Assembly (NCBI GenBank): GCA_012656075.1
Contig: JAAKBF010000282.1
Span: 186,001 to 250,000, forward strand
Source of the DNA: Phytophthora hibernalis
Lineage: Eukaryota > Oomycota > Peronosporomycetes > Peronosporales > Peronosporaceae
Direction: 5' to 3'
DNA: 64,000 bases
Shown here: piece after piece, positions 42,481-53,321 of the stretch
How the letters are laid out: each line of letters begins with the position of its first letter
Numbering within the stretch: position 1 is the stretch's first letter
Translations under genes and position numbers: made by a program
Notes under the pieces: generated by a model
The model's database searches: none
Told to the model about the DNA's origin: nothing
Seen by the model: only the letters and a program-made list of their open reading frames with translations

Positions 42481-43836
42481 CTTAATATAAATCAGTTTAC
42501 CTCGAACCCGGAAGTTCGCAAGCCAATTGGTATTTGGTACCATATTGGACAGGAAGGCCAGGCCTTTGCAAGCTTACAGCAGGAACGCCAGGCGACTCGA
42601 CCGAGTTGAAGTCGTCAAACTTGACATTCAAGGATAGGAGAACCTTTCGCGTAGACACGATGGACCCAGTCGCCAGGCGAACAGATACTTTGGTATTATT
42701 CTTAGATGCTTCCAAAGCACTACCATACAATGCACTGTTCCTGGTCACACTGGACTTCGTTGCGAAATTGTAAGACGCTCCCGAATCAATCAGGATCGTC
42801 AGCGGTTCATCGTACCCTTTAACGCTGGCAGTGACGACCACGAGGTTAGACCGCGCGGCAGCCACGGACATACACAACAGTGTCGTCCCTGGGACTTGCT
42901 CTCAAGGAGGCGGAGGTGGCAGAGCCACCGACCTCGAGGAGGAGCGAAGTCTCCCAGAAGGGCGCCCCTCACCTACTGGGAGTCGTCGTTTTCCGACCCC
43001 GCAGATTCGATCATCTTAAGGGACGGCAGGGCCGCCTTGCCTTGTCTACCTTCCACGGGTTCGTTGGTCAGTTCCGACGGAAGTGACCAAGCTGGTTGCA
43101 TCCAAAGCAACGACCACTCGCGCGTTGGTTACGCTGAGGTCGGGCCGACTCAGCCGACGAGATCTCCATGGGAGTGGGACCGTCGTTGACTGTGTCCGAG
43201 CGGCCCGCATACCCTGGGCCCGAGCGGCCCGCATACCCCTGTGTCCGAGCGGCCCGCATACCCCTGGACCGAGCGCACGCAATGATCTTCCAGCATGGCG
43301 ACGTGCACCGCATCGTTGAAAGACGTCGGCTGTCTCCGGAAGAGCTCCGTCCGGACATGACGCCGTCCATGAAGACCGTCACCTTGACGTCTTCAGAGAA
43401 GGAGCGCCCGCCACAGCGGCCTCGTGGATGTGGGTGAATGTACGGAGGGTCCGTCTGTGTCTCACGATGAGGCTCATGGATCTCTCAAGATCAAGAGCGT
43501 CGCCGAGGCCCGTGGAGATGGCGATGATCAAGTCGCTGGAGCATGTGCTCGCGCAACGAAGAGTGGTCGAGCAGGGTATCCCACTACGCAAGGCATCGAT
43601 GATGGTTCAGCTCGCGCAGGACAAGTCGCTGGGGCCGGGGCTAGCGCAACGAAGGGTGACTCCCACGGTGGAAGACGCTAAGGCTGGGTTAGCCGCAGCA
43701 AAGCCATACCGCGGGGCGGTCACTTCGGGCAAGATGACCGCACCAGTGGTGCTAGATGTTCCCACTGGAGAACGCAAGGAAGCCGTGAGCCTGACTCCAC
43801 TGCCTGCGGTAGCGCAGCTACTTGAGCTGGAATAGA
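42481..43836 (-). mobile_element. Ty3/gypsy-like gag-protease fragment
   Basis: Minus-strand coding remains. A gag zinc knuckle at about 43112-43070 reads GRCFGCNQLGHFRRN and then TGA where the last Cys of the CCHC motif is expected. Further 3', 42877-42497 carries a retroviral-type aspartic protease: LTILIDSGASYNFATKSS has the catalytic DSG, followed by VRLATGSIVST (flap region). RT and integrase are absent. The fragment is cut at 43836 by the right arm of the inverted repeat, so the Crinkler-copy inversion joined onto it. Confidence 0.7.
43199..43273. repeat. Three-copy GC-rich minisatellite in gag
   Basis: CGAGCGGCCCGCATACCC followed by CTG-GG/TGTC/GACC recurs three times (about 25-27 bp units). 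On the minus strand it encodes a short repeated GMRAARxQ peptide upstream of the zinc knuckle, i.e. a length-variable linker of Gag. Confidence 0.75.
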
Positions 43837-45013
43837 TCTGCCATCTAAAATGGTGTGCTTCGCCAGCCCGAACGAAGATTGGCTTGACATAGTGTCCAAG
43901 AACGACTACGCTTGTACGTTGTATATGCCAGTGTGGGGTGTGGAGGAACTGGTCGCTGCAGCAGCCTATCTGCATCTTGAGCGGTTGCATCCGCCCGTAA
44001 CTGCGAAGTGGTCCAACATCGCTTTGCCATATTTGGTGGCATGGCTCGTTACTGTTTCACACGTAACGAATCATTTGTCGGAAAGGTATCGTAAAACTCG
44101 AGCGAGACATCACAGGCACGGACACCATCGATATACTGCAACGAATGGTCAAGGCGATACCTGGAGGGAAGACGTTTCATCGGATGTGTCACTATATCCC
44201 CGAGCCCGATGATCCAGAGTTTTATGACGTCCGAATCGCATCGAAGTTTGTCTCTCTGCGAGTGTTGGAGAAGATCAGCCAGTGCAAGTTTCAAGAACGA
44301 GATTCCCTCCTATCCTATCTCCAAGGTATTCCGAAAGCGGCAGCGTATCGCGGACATTTATTTGAAATGAAGGCACACGAGCTACTGGTGCGCGGCGCTA
44401 CTATTGAGGCCGAATGCATCTTTCCTGACCATGACCTCACGAAGATCAAGTGCGAGGCTAGCAAGGACTTTTTTTCTTCGACTCCAAGGATTTGTCGAGT
44501 GCTTTGCTCAAAACTGGTCCGTACCATATTCCGCGATCGAGTCAATTGACTCCTTCTATTATTCGCTTGGGTATACAAGGAAAAAACTTCTACTGTTTCA
44601 GATGACCGTCGCACCGAAGCACCCTGTCAACGGCAAAGGTCTTGTCAATATACTCAAAGCACTCGGATTGCTGGAGAAAGCATTGACACAACCTGAGAGT
44701 GTGGCGCTGATTTTTTCGTCCTGGGGACTGCGCGACGGGCATCAGAGGCCGGCAAATAATTCCGTGGGCTCCAGTAGACGATTCCGAAAGCGTAGGCATA
44801 ATCCCGAACATTGGTGACAAGAAGGAAGCGCTTGTCATCATTGGTGTCAACACGATAGGGGAGCTTCGGAACGCTATTAGCGATGAGAAGGCACTCGAGG
44901 TCAAGCTGAAGCAATGCGCCTCCAATTTGGAGGCGTTTGACCAGCGCCAGCAGTTGACGAGAACGATGTTGGATGCCATTCCGCAGTACGTGTGGAGTGT
45001 GCGGTTCGATTGA
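43837..45013 (+). pseudogene. Crinkler-like copy 2', inverted duplicate lacking the N-terminus
   Basis: This is the mirror copy of 41582-40406. It starts inside the NTPase region (SKMVCFASPNEDWLDIVSKN), so the P-loop exon is missing. Relative to copy 2 it lacks one C near 44082, giving a frameshift, but has an extra T near 44588 that restores an open frame through YTRKKLLLFQMTVAPKHPVN. The C-terminal end is intact: an NIGDKKEALVIIGVNTIGEL helix-hairpin-helix-like segment, a charged helix, and DAIPQYVWSVRFD to TGA 45013. The two copies have been diverging by single-base indels only, so the duplication is recent. Confidence 0.7.
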
Positions 45014-45239
45014 GCGGTGCTTGCTTTTATTTCCTATCTTTACTCTGCAGTCGGCACAACACTGAAACAATTTTAATTTTAATTTCAACAACTTATTGCC
45101 GTTTGAGAAGATCCGGCTAGCAATGCACGACAGATGCTTGATGGGACAGTTACAACGCTTATCTTCCGAGTTGTAGTGCTTGTTCGTGATCAGTTGTCAT
45201 TTCTCACTTCACGTTGTAGGGTGCAGACTTTCCAGCAGC
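43837..45239 (-). repeat. Right arm of the 1.4-kb inverted repeat
   Basis: Near-exact reverse complement of 40181-41582. It includes copy 2', its 3' flank and the start of an adjacent zipper-family relic. The two arms are separated by 2254 bp. Confidence 0.9.
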
Positions 45240-45910
45240 ATTTGATGCAAGAGAACCTTCCAGCTGTCCATTGAGTGTCGGAGTTCTCGCCAGCCTTTGA
45301 CGGCCATTGAGAACTCGGGTCGGCACAGCGTGTTCTGCACCCACCTGGTCACCACGCCGACCATTTCTTCGTCTTCCAGCTGGCCGTGCACTGTTTTCTT
45401 CGGACGGTTGTACGCCCGCACTTCGATCACGCCGTTCGAACTCGTTTGTCGGGCTGGTACGGATTCCGCTCGTCGATGTCCACAAACTCGAAAACGATGA
45501 GGCCGCAGCCGCGGTCAGAGCTCGGGATGTCGTCGCGTTCGCAGAAATCCGAGAATATGACGGTGTTGGACTCCATCTGCATGCCCAGATTGGTTGTAGT
45601 TGACACCAAACAGTTTTGACTTGCCTTGTGAGCTCCCTCGGTCATTTACGCGTGACTTTGATTGGTTTCTCACTCGCGCTGCACATCGAGGAGCAGGTCT
45701 TCGGACAGCATTCGTCGCATGGTCTTGCCAACGAATCCATTCGGTCGCGAAGCTCGTACCATTCATTGAGCCCCGGAAAACTGCGGGTGATGCAGCTTGT
45801 TCTGCACCCACGACCATCCTTTCATCTTTGGTTCCTCCGCTTCAAAATGGACAACGGCGACTTTTTCCGAGCGCTTATCGGTGACCCAATTGCGAGACGG
45901 TTCTATTCTA
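45209..45910 (-). pseudogene. Mosaic zipper-family relic
   Basis: On the minus strand the 3' part (45645-45209) reads QNCLVSTTTNLGMQMESNTV, VFEFVDIDERNPYQPDKRV, a frameshift, then RPKKTVHGQLEDEEMVGVVT and LCRPEFSMAVKGWRELRHSM to a stop, close to gene 3. The upstream part (45870-45650) resembles the very C-terminus of the 47-kb relic (NKLHHPQFS, WYELRDRMD in shifted frames), and at 45846-45905 a plus-strand scrap reads KMDNGDFFRALIGD. So pieces of two family members were joined out of order. Confidence 0.6.
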
Positions 45911-46157
45911 CTCCTCAGTGTCGTAGCTCCTACTTCATCAAGTCAACATTAACTGTTTTATAGTTTACTTTTCTCAGACAAAAGAAGATGTCTTCTACAC
46001 TTTCTTTACGGTAAGGTAAACTTTAACTTACTTGGTACCGTTAAGTTTGCGACTCGTACTTAACGTAAACTCGTGCTCGTAATCGCGCATTTTTGATTGC
46101 GCGCTTCAAGTGAGCCTGTCAGTAACTGACTCAGTTGATCATTTGGTGCTTGGGCGA
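45911..46157. other. Unassigned breakpoint region
   Basis: AT-rich sequence with several TACTTAACG/CGTTAAGT-type short inverted motifs (46020-46070). It lies between a zipper-family relic and the truncated end of Crinkler-like copy 3. Confidence 0.35.
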
Positions 46158-47139
46158 AGTTGGTCGCGCGCGGAATATGGTACGGACCAGTTTCGAGCAA
46201 AGCACTCGACACATCCTTGGAGTCGAAGAAATAAAACTCGCTGCTGGCCTCGCATTTGAACGTCTTCTGGAGGCTCTGGTCAGTAGAAATGCATTCGGCC
46301 TCAATTGTAGCGCCGCGCACCAGTAGCTCGTGTGCCTTCATTTCAAATAAATGGCGCGATACGCTGCCGCTTTCGGAATACCTTGGAGATAGGACAGGAG
46401 GGAATCTCGTTGTTGAAACTTGCACTGGCTGATCTTCTCCAACAATCGCAGAGAGACAAACTTCGATGCGATTCGGACGTCATAAAGCTCTGGATCATCG
46501 GGCTTGGGATATAGTGACACATCATATGAAACGTGTCCCCTCCTGGTATCGCCTTGACCATTCGTTGTAGTATATCGATGGTGTCCGTGCCTGTGATGTC
46601 TTCCTCGAGCTTTACGATACCTTTCAGGACAAATGATTCTTTACGTGTGAGACAGTAACGAGCCATGCCACCAAATATGGCAAAGCGATCTTCGACCACT
46701 TCCCGAGTGACGGGCGGAGCCAACCGCTCAAGCTGCAGAGGTTACTGCAGCGACCAGTTCGTCTACATCCCACACTGGCATATACAACGTACGCGCGTAG
46801 CGCTTTGTGCATCATGCCAAGCCAATCTTCGTTTGGGCTGGCGAAGCACACCATTTTAGATGGCGAGGGTGGCGGTTTCGTTGGTGGTCCATCGTACAGG
46901 AACAACCATTCTTCTGCGCGCTTCAAAGCAGCATGGCGTTCACGCATCATGAAGCCGTACAAATCTGTGAACGGCTCTTCGACTGAACCATCCTTTCCGA
47001 ACACGGCCACTTCCATAATCACGGATTTTTAGTAAAGGAGGCTGTGATGATGGTTGTGTTGGGGTGCGAGCTTTTGTAGTGCTTGAAGAAGTACCCGTAG
47101 AAGATGGACTTGCCAATTCCTAGACCACACACTCAGACC
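46158..47139 (-). pseudogene. Crinkler-like copy 3, truncated at both ends
   Basis: On the minus strand homology begins at the exon-2 acceptor (...CACACTCAGACC, CTAG, then the Gly-Lys-Ser half of the P-loop and IFYGYFF, Lys retained). Exon 1 is missing, replaced by the relic from 47140. The rest follows copies 1 and 2 (FGKDGSVEEPFTDLYGFMMR, SKMVCFASPNEDWLGMMHKA, FAIFGGMARYCLTRKESFVL, QQRDSLLSYLQGIPKAAAYR, FKCEASSEFYFFDSKDVSSA) but ends after YHIPRATNF at about 46158, before the nuclease core. Frameshifts near 46990, 46790-46720 and 46350 are seen. Confidence 0.65.
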
Positions 47140-48124
47140 CATCGCCAGCGGAAGCACCGGAAATAGTGCGAAAAGTAGGATGCAAATTTAAGTGGCTTTG
47201 GGTGGGATGGTGCTGATGGAGGTTTGTATTCAAGTGGACAGAGGCCTACGAGAGGACGTGCAGCTAAACCAGCAGAAGTTTGGCGAGATCGCGTCCATTA
47301 CGTCGGTGTTTTCGATGTGTGTACGTTTGTGTAGTGGGCGGATTTACGCTTATTTTGCTGAATTGACAGTGTTCTTCTCGCCATCGCGCTCGTAAAATTG
47401 CGAAAACATGATTGAGTTCGACTCCACCTTGTACCCGTTGCAAGTCGTGGACATTAACCGGTTCTGTGTGATGATCTTGCTGCCGTTGTCTTCGTCTTCG
47501 CGAATGGTGATGTGCCCACTTTTTCTCGGAGATGCTGATCTCGAGGTTGCAACAGTAGAACAGCAGGAGGTCAAAGATCTACTTCATGTTGCGGGCGTCT
47601 CGCAATTGTGTCACCGACAAGCGCTCGGAAAAGAAGTCGTCGTTGTGCGGCCCTCATCAATATTTTTCGTAGATTTCCTTTCGGCCGTCGTAGCTGCAAG
47701 AAGCGTTCAGCCTTCCATCAAACCTCGTAGCAGAGTTCGTTGAGACTCAATATCTCTCTTCAATACCCTACAGTCGTGCAACGGAGAACCCGCCCGGGCT
47801 TTCTGCAAAAACACAGTTGATATCCACGGAGAGAGCGACCTCGGGATCATTGTGCTGGACTATGTTGACGAGGACGAGAAGTATCCCTACCAGACGGACC
47901 GTCTTCGCAAAGATATTGTCGTTGTCACCGAAATTCGCGAATACTCGGGAACCCAAGATGAAAAGATGGTCGTGCACACCAAGTGGGTGCAGAACAAACT
48001 GCATCACCCGCAGTTTTCCGTGGGGCTCAAAGAATGGTACGAGCTTCGCGATCGAATGGATCACTTTGGCAAGACCATGGAACGGATGTTGTCTGAAGAC
48101 CTGCATCTCGTGCAGCGCGAGTAA
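47140..48124. pseudogene. Zipper-family relic with internal inversion, copy 2
   Basis: Same three-part order as 38116-39430. Plus: exon-2 end, LREDVQLNQQKFGEIAS then a TGT-GTACGT donor near 47317. Minus (about 47790-47330): the first half of exon 3 (SPLHDCRVLKRDIESQ; SGHITIREDEDNGSKIITQN; VESNSIMFSQFYERDGEKNT). Plus, about 47808-48124: second half, fully open (SDLGIIVLDYVDEDEKYPYQ; RLRKDIVVVTEIREYSG; MVVHTKWVQNKLHHPQFSVG; ERMLSEDLHLVQRE). An inversion of about 460 bp bounded by intron 2 and the EKNTV codons explains it. Confidence 0.75.
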
Positions 48125-48708
48125 ATAACCAATCCAAGTGACGCGTAAAGGGGAGCACAAGGTAAGCCAAAACTCCAAAGAAACACGAATATCACAATAC
48201 CAGTAGGATCACAAATGATTCAACAAGCGTGTTTCTCTTTTTCTCTACCGGATACCGGTAAATGAAGCCAACATCGGTTTCGGTTTGTGACTTCGTCTCA
48301 CCGTCCATTTTGCCAAAAGATGGTACTATTTCGCGGTCACTATTGGCAGATGGGTGGTATACCGGTAGTGCCATCTTTTGACAACAACCCGCCGCGCAAT
48401 CGCCCGAAACGCGTCACTCCAGTCGTCAACTTACCATCAAATGGAGTCTCATTCGCCGCACACGGACGCAGATCAGTCGTCAGCAGGCACTTCCCCCACT
48501 AATGTCATCAATTGGCATTCAACGACTGTAAGAGGTTTCCTACCGCTACTCGCCGCCAATGCATGTACCGGTACTGGTTCAGTTACTGCGACATTGTCCC
48601 ATCCACGAGGAACGCTGAGCTCCGTGACAATTCCAAACCTTCCTCGGACGAAGATGAGAAGATCAATGTGGGGGTTCATCTGAAGTAGTTCTGCGTCGCA
48701 AGAGGAAG

Positions 48709-49976
48709 ATGACGAGAGAGGGCAGCTACAGTGACCAAGAAGAGGTTGTATCGGTTGTACCGGCTGTACCGGTTGTACCGGTTGTTAAACGAAAGAAGAG
48801 AGGATACCGTAAGGCCACGCACACCATTCGAAAGGTACGAACGGTGAAATAAGTTACAGTTTTGTGGACTCTTGCTCACTTTTATGCTCTTTTGGTCCAC
48901 TGCAGGAGGAGATCGACCATCTTCGAGTGGAGTTGGCTGAATTGCAGACCCAAATGGATGATCTGCAGCGTCAAGCGTTAAGTCGTGGGGACAAGAACTT
49001 TGACCAAAGGCAGTTGTACTCGAATGTACTGCACAATGCTGTGAAGAAACACCAGGAGGCGTTCGTGGAGATTCAGGCGACCATGACGGGCTATGCAGCG
49101 TGTGTACGTGTCGAGACTGGGATGAATGCAGACAAACATTAATCTTTTTAATCTTTTTTGTGTTTGGTGCAGAATATTCAAGCTGGAAGTCCTATCCAGA
49201 GGAGGATTGTTTTGGGTGAAGATGAACTTACCAGGAGAGAAACGCTGCGATCGATGAAGGCTGCGAAGCTGCTGGATGCTCGGGAGTTCTTTCGTCGACG
49301 GCTGTCACACTTAAACCCGCTGAAGTCCATGTCAGAAGACTACCGGTTCGAAAACGACGAAGGAGACTACTGGGCTGTCCGCTTCGCAACATCCCAATTC
49401 GAGTCTGCACAAAGTGTCAAACAGATTTTTGACCTGGTGGTATACTACCTGTGCAACATTGAGATCAGTGTGTCGGAGAAAATGGGCCACCTTACAGTTC
49501 GCGAGGATGACGACAGCGGCGAAGAAGGCATCACTCAGAATCGCTTAGTATCCTTTACTGGCAAGGGTCTTCACATGGAATCCAACACTGTCGTATTTTC
49601 CGAGTACACTGCAGCAGGACCCAACGACCAAGACGGCCACGGTCTGATTGTCGCCGAGTTCGTGGATGAAGACGAGCGACACCCTTATCGACCAGCCGAA
49701 CGGATTCGAAAGGATGTGAACACTGTGATGGAAGTGCGCTCGTACACTCGGCGTCTTCTCAAAAACAAATTCGGCATCGAACAGGAAGAGAAAGTGGTGG
49801 TGCTCACAAGATGGTCGCATTCTCGCCTACGACACCCAAATTTTTCAGTCCGGAAAGACGGATGGTACGAATTGCGCGAGACCATGGACCGCTGGAGCCA
49901 AAACATGCACAATACCATCATGGAGGGCTTGGACCCGTCCCCTCGACACTTTAGTTCGTCAAATTATTCGATGTGA
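48709..49976 (+). CDS. Zipper-plus-C-terminal-domain family gene 4 (exons 2-3 intact, exon 1 uncertain)
   Basis: Exon 1 could start at ATG 48709 and end at 48834 (VKRKKRGYRKATHTIRK); it contains GTTGTACCG repeats coding for VVPAVPVVPVV. Frames further upstream (from ATG 48441) resemble a Ser/Thr-rich N-terminus but do not join in frame, so the true 5' end is unsure. Intron GTACGA...CTGCAG; exon 2 48906-49103 (EEIDHLRVELAELQTQMDDL, leucine zipper); intron GTACGT...GTGCAG; exon 3 49173-49976 (QSVKQIFDLVVYYLCNIEIS, GHLTVREDDD, QNRLVSF, MESNTVVFSEY, LIVAEFVDEDERHPYR, VVVLTRWSHSRLRHPNF). Without upstream coding it would be 375 aa. All three exons join in frame. Same proposed role as gene 2. Confidence 0.7.
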
Positions 49977-50125
49977 TCGAATTTTCATACGTTCACTAAC
50001 AAAAGGTTTTATTCACTACCACAATTGGGTTTTACTACAAATTATTTATAAAACCCTGTAACCTCAACTGGGTTATTTACCTGTTCCATTCTGCTATTTG
50101 CTTCTGGGTGGTCAAGTGGTGCTCT

Positions 50126-51535
50126 ATGGCGTTTAACGAGGAGATCCGGGACGACCGGTACTATACGTCCCTGCTGCTGGGTCGTCGCGTGTCCCCGACT
50201 CCCGCTTCACCCCGTACCAGCCCCGCAACGAGTGTGGACGATGGGTCCGCACACACTCTTTTATCCCTGAAAAGGTCCATGGAAAACCCAGTCGACATCC
50301 CTGTCATCCAAAATGATGCTATCATTAAAAGACAGAAACGAGAAAAACCCAATTTTGCATCTGAAAATGACAGCGACACTGCAGAATCCGAGCCGCAAAA
50401 ACAGAAACGAACGACCAAACGCAAATACCGGAAATCCACCAATACTCTTCGTAAAGAAGAGAAGGAGAGGCTGCAGACGGAACTGGAAATTCTTCAAGCC
50501 AAGATGGAGGAACTTCAGAAACAGGTGCTGGCGTCTTTTGGCAAGCCAGGAGAGAACGACAAAAGCCGAGTCATTGCCAGCAAAGTGCTTCGTGATGCAG
50601 TTCAGAGTCAACAACTCGAGTTCGCCAACATCCAAGGGATTATGTCGGAGTACGCATTTTGTGTAAGTTTACATTTTTTCTGGGTTTTAGTTTTTGTTGA
50701 TTGGCTGATTATTTTGCTGTGAGATGGTGATGTTGTGAAGACGATTCAAGCGGGAAGTCCACTGCAAAGATTTATCAATTTGGGTCGAGATGAAAGTTTG
50801 AGACGGGATACATTGCTGGCATTGAAACCGATGAAGTTAAACGATGCGGATCAGTTTTTGCGTCAACGACGACCTAATGTGGATCCGTGCAAACCGATGT
50901 GTGAAGATCACCGGTACGAGCTGTCAAATGGCGATTTTTGCTCGACGGGATTCACGAGAATTCAGTTTCATGGCGTGGGGAGCGTGAAGCAGGTATTTGA
51001 CATGCTGGTTCAATACTTTTGCAACATCGAGATCAGCATTTCGGAGAAACTGGGCCACATTACGATCCGCGAAGATGACGACAGCGGCGGCAAAGGCGTG
51101 ACCCAAAACCGATTGGTTTCAACGACTATTAACGGTTTGCTCATGGAGTCGAATACTGTGCTCTTCTCGCAGTTCTTTGAGTCAGATGAGGAACCAGGCC
51201 ACGAAAGGGGACGAGGACTTATTGTTGCAGACTTTGTGGATGAGGATGACAGACATCCCTACCGACCGAACGCGCGTGTCAGACGCGACATTAACGCTAT
51301 TCTAGAGCTAACTTCATACACGCGCAAGGTGGCGGCTATTGGGGGTACTTTGCGGGAACAACAAGTGGCACAAGAAGAAAGCGTTGTCGTACTTACGCGG
51401 TGGGTGTTTTCACAATTTCACAGGCCCTCCTTTCATGTATCGACGGTCAATTGGGAGGAGATGCGTGATAACATGGATCGGTGGGGTGAAACGATGTACC
51501 GCACCATGGTCGAGAGTCTAACCCCGATCGTCTGA
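50126..51535 (+). CDS. Zipper-plus-C-terminal-domain family gene 5, intact, intron 1 lost
   Basis: Two exons: 50126-50662 and 50741-51535, 443 aa. ATG 50126 (MAFNEEIRDDRYYTSLLLGR) is preferred, since the open frame upstream has only GTG. The basic stretch TKRKYRKSTNTLRK runs directly into the zipper EEKERLQTELEILQAKMEEL; in genes 2, 3 and 4 an intron sits exactly between these, so it has been lost precisely here. Intron 2 is kept (GTAAGT...TGTGAAG; the family's usual CAG is replaced by AAG). Exon 3: SVKQVFDMLVQYFCNIEISI, LGHITIREDDDSGGKGVTQN, MESNTVLFSQFFE, GLIVADFVDEDDRHPYR, VVVLTRWVFSQFHRPSF, ending VESLTPIV. Fully open; the best candidate for an active family member together with gene 2. 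Confidence 0.85.
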
Positions 51536-51810
51536 AGCTGAGATGTTTGAAGGAGAACATTCTCTGCAAACAACGTCTCGATGCAAAACATCCCCATCAG
51601 CTCGCATGTAGTACCACCCTCGTTTGTCACGAAATCAAATTCAACACGCGTTCGATGAGGAGTAAACTATGCTGTGTTGATGACGATTACTCCCACGATC
51701 GAACACATGGAGCTGTAGTCTTCAATCATTTTGGTCCGTGGATAGCTGGATCAAGCTGCTGGAGGCGACAACTTGCTACAGTACGGGGATCTCAGTCTGA
51801 AACTTTCGCG

Positions 51811-52981
51811 ATGGCTGCCCACCCTGATATTTCTGTTCCAAAGTCACACAAGAAGAGAAAATTCACGTACTTGGTTCGTAAGGAGGAAACTCGTGTTCTG
51901 GAGGAGAAGGTGCAAGCCTTAGGCAAGGTGCTGGAGACCCTCCAAGACGCTAATGACGACGACAATTTAAAACTCCGACTAGCAAACCATGAAGAATCAA
52001 ACACTTAAAAGTGCAGTGAGAACTCAGCAGCTCGCAGTGGCTAGCACCCAATCCGTGCTCTTCAACCACCTCTGAGACCAACACGCAAATCCAATGTATA
52101 CGCGCGTGGTTTTGCCTAACAAGTGGGATGAACGACGAGACGTACTTCTTGGCATGAAGAACGTGAAATTCATGAAAAATTCATGCAGTGTTACGGCTAC
52201 CTGATGGAGCGATCCTGCAGCTTAGACATGGAAAACAATCACTACTCCGAGGATCGATTCGAGGATGCGCACGGGAACTTTACGTGCCATGGCTTCGATG
52301 TAGTTCATTTTCGCAGTGTACATTCGCTCAAGCAAGTCTACGACGCTCTTACAATCTCCATGTTCAACATGGAGATCAGTGTTTCCGAGGCGTTGGGCGA
52401 TATTACGGTTCGAGAAGACTATGACAGCCTGAATGACGGTGTGCATATTTCAAATCATCGGTTGGTCGAAATGGCGTGACTACTGAGGCTATCACCGTCT
52501 CATTCGCACAGCTTTTTGAAGATAACAATGAGTTTTCGAGTTCGCCATGCGCGTTGGCCGTCACGGACAGTGTGGATGAAGATGACTTGCATCCGTATGA
52601 TTCGGTCAAGTGTGTTCGGCGAGACATCACTGCAGCTGTGGTACTGACGCAAGTTTGGCGCGATAAGCGATCCGGGAAGACAAGACCGGCATCAGAGCAT
52701 GCACAGTGTAGCGGTCCGGATGACGAAGAATTGGTGGTGGTGATGCGTCGCGCTGCTTTTCTAAAGGTGCACCGCCCTAAGGCGAAAATGGCGGACAATG
52801 AGCTACTTGAGCTATATGACCATATCGCGAAATGGCCCAACGTCATGCTGCAAAATATTCGCGCGAATATTCGTGCCCAAGTACGAGTACATATGATTGA
52901 TAACCTGCTTTTCCTGAATAAAACAACAAGAAAATATCGGATACCATGCCATCAGTTTAAGACTAAAGTAAAGACAGTTTA
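51811..52981 (+). pseudogene. Divergent zipper-family gene 6 (frameshifted)
   Basis: ATG 51811 begins MAAHPDISVPKSHKKRKFTY, LVRKEETRVLEEKVQALGKV: a basic stretch plus coiled coil. A frameshift near 51985 precedes LKSAVRTQQLAVASTQSVLF, then the second exon part RVVLPNKWDERRDVLLGMKN, another shift near 52185, SVHSLKQVYDALTISMFNME and SVSEALGDITVREDYDSLND, a third shift near 52475, then ALAVTDSVDEDDLHPYDSVK and ELVVVMRRAAFLKVHRPK to TAA 52981. It is the sister of 57459-58647 rather than of genes 1-5 (it shares QLAVA, SEALG, TVREDYD, VTDSVD). Decayed, although the last 168 codons are open. Confidence 0.7.
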
Positions 52982-53099
52982 AGGAGATTGTCAGTTGCAG
53001 TACCCGATAGTCCATGAGTTTGGACTGAGCGCCAGCCAAGACCAATTTTTGGTCCTGTTATTAACTCTTGTAGCACGTGTGTAGTGAACGATGGAGCAG

Positions 53100-53250
53100 T
53101 TGCTGAAAGTCACTCGGAGTACATGGCCGCTGCCTCTACCCGAGCGTTGAGTTCTTGTATTTGGCCCTGCAGTACTCGAAGTTGCTTCCTGAGCTCCTCC
53201 GCCTCCTCTCGCCTTCTAACAGCACCACGGAAGTTTAGGAATGATGGTGG
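53100..53250 (-). pseudogene. Coiled-coil exon relic A
   Basis: The minus strand reads VRRREEAEELRKQLRVLQGQ and IQELNARVEAAA, with Leu/Ile at heptad spacing, before a stop near 53110. A corresponding but frameshifted block lies at 58885-59017, in the same position relative to the second bZIP gene. It resembles the first exon of genes 6 and 7 (basic region followed by zipper), so it is best read as the remains of another family member. Confidence 0.5.
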
Positions 53251-53321
53251 GTCTCGCTTTATCCAAGTATTTTACAGGTTAACGATCCAGATAACATACT
53301 GTGTCAGTACTTGAGACTTTC

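Noticed and set aside
43428..43835. 135-aa plus-strand ORF opposite the gypsy fragment
   Set aside because: The recognisable gag zinc knuckle and protease are on the minus strand; this ORF has no domain and is cut by the inverted-repeat border.
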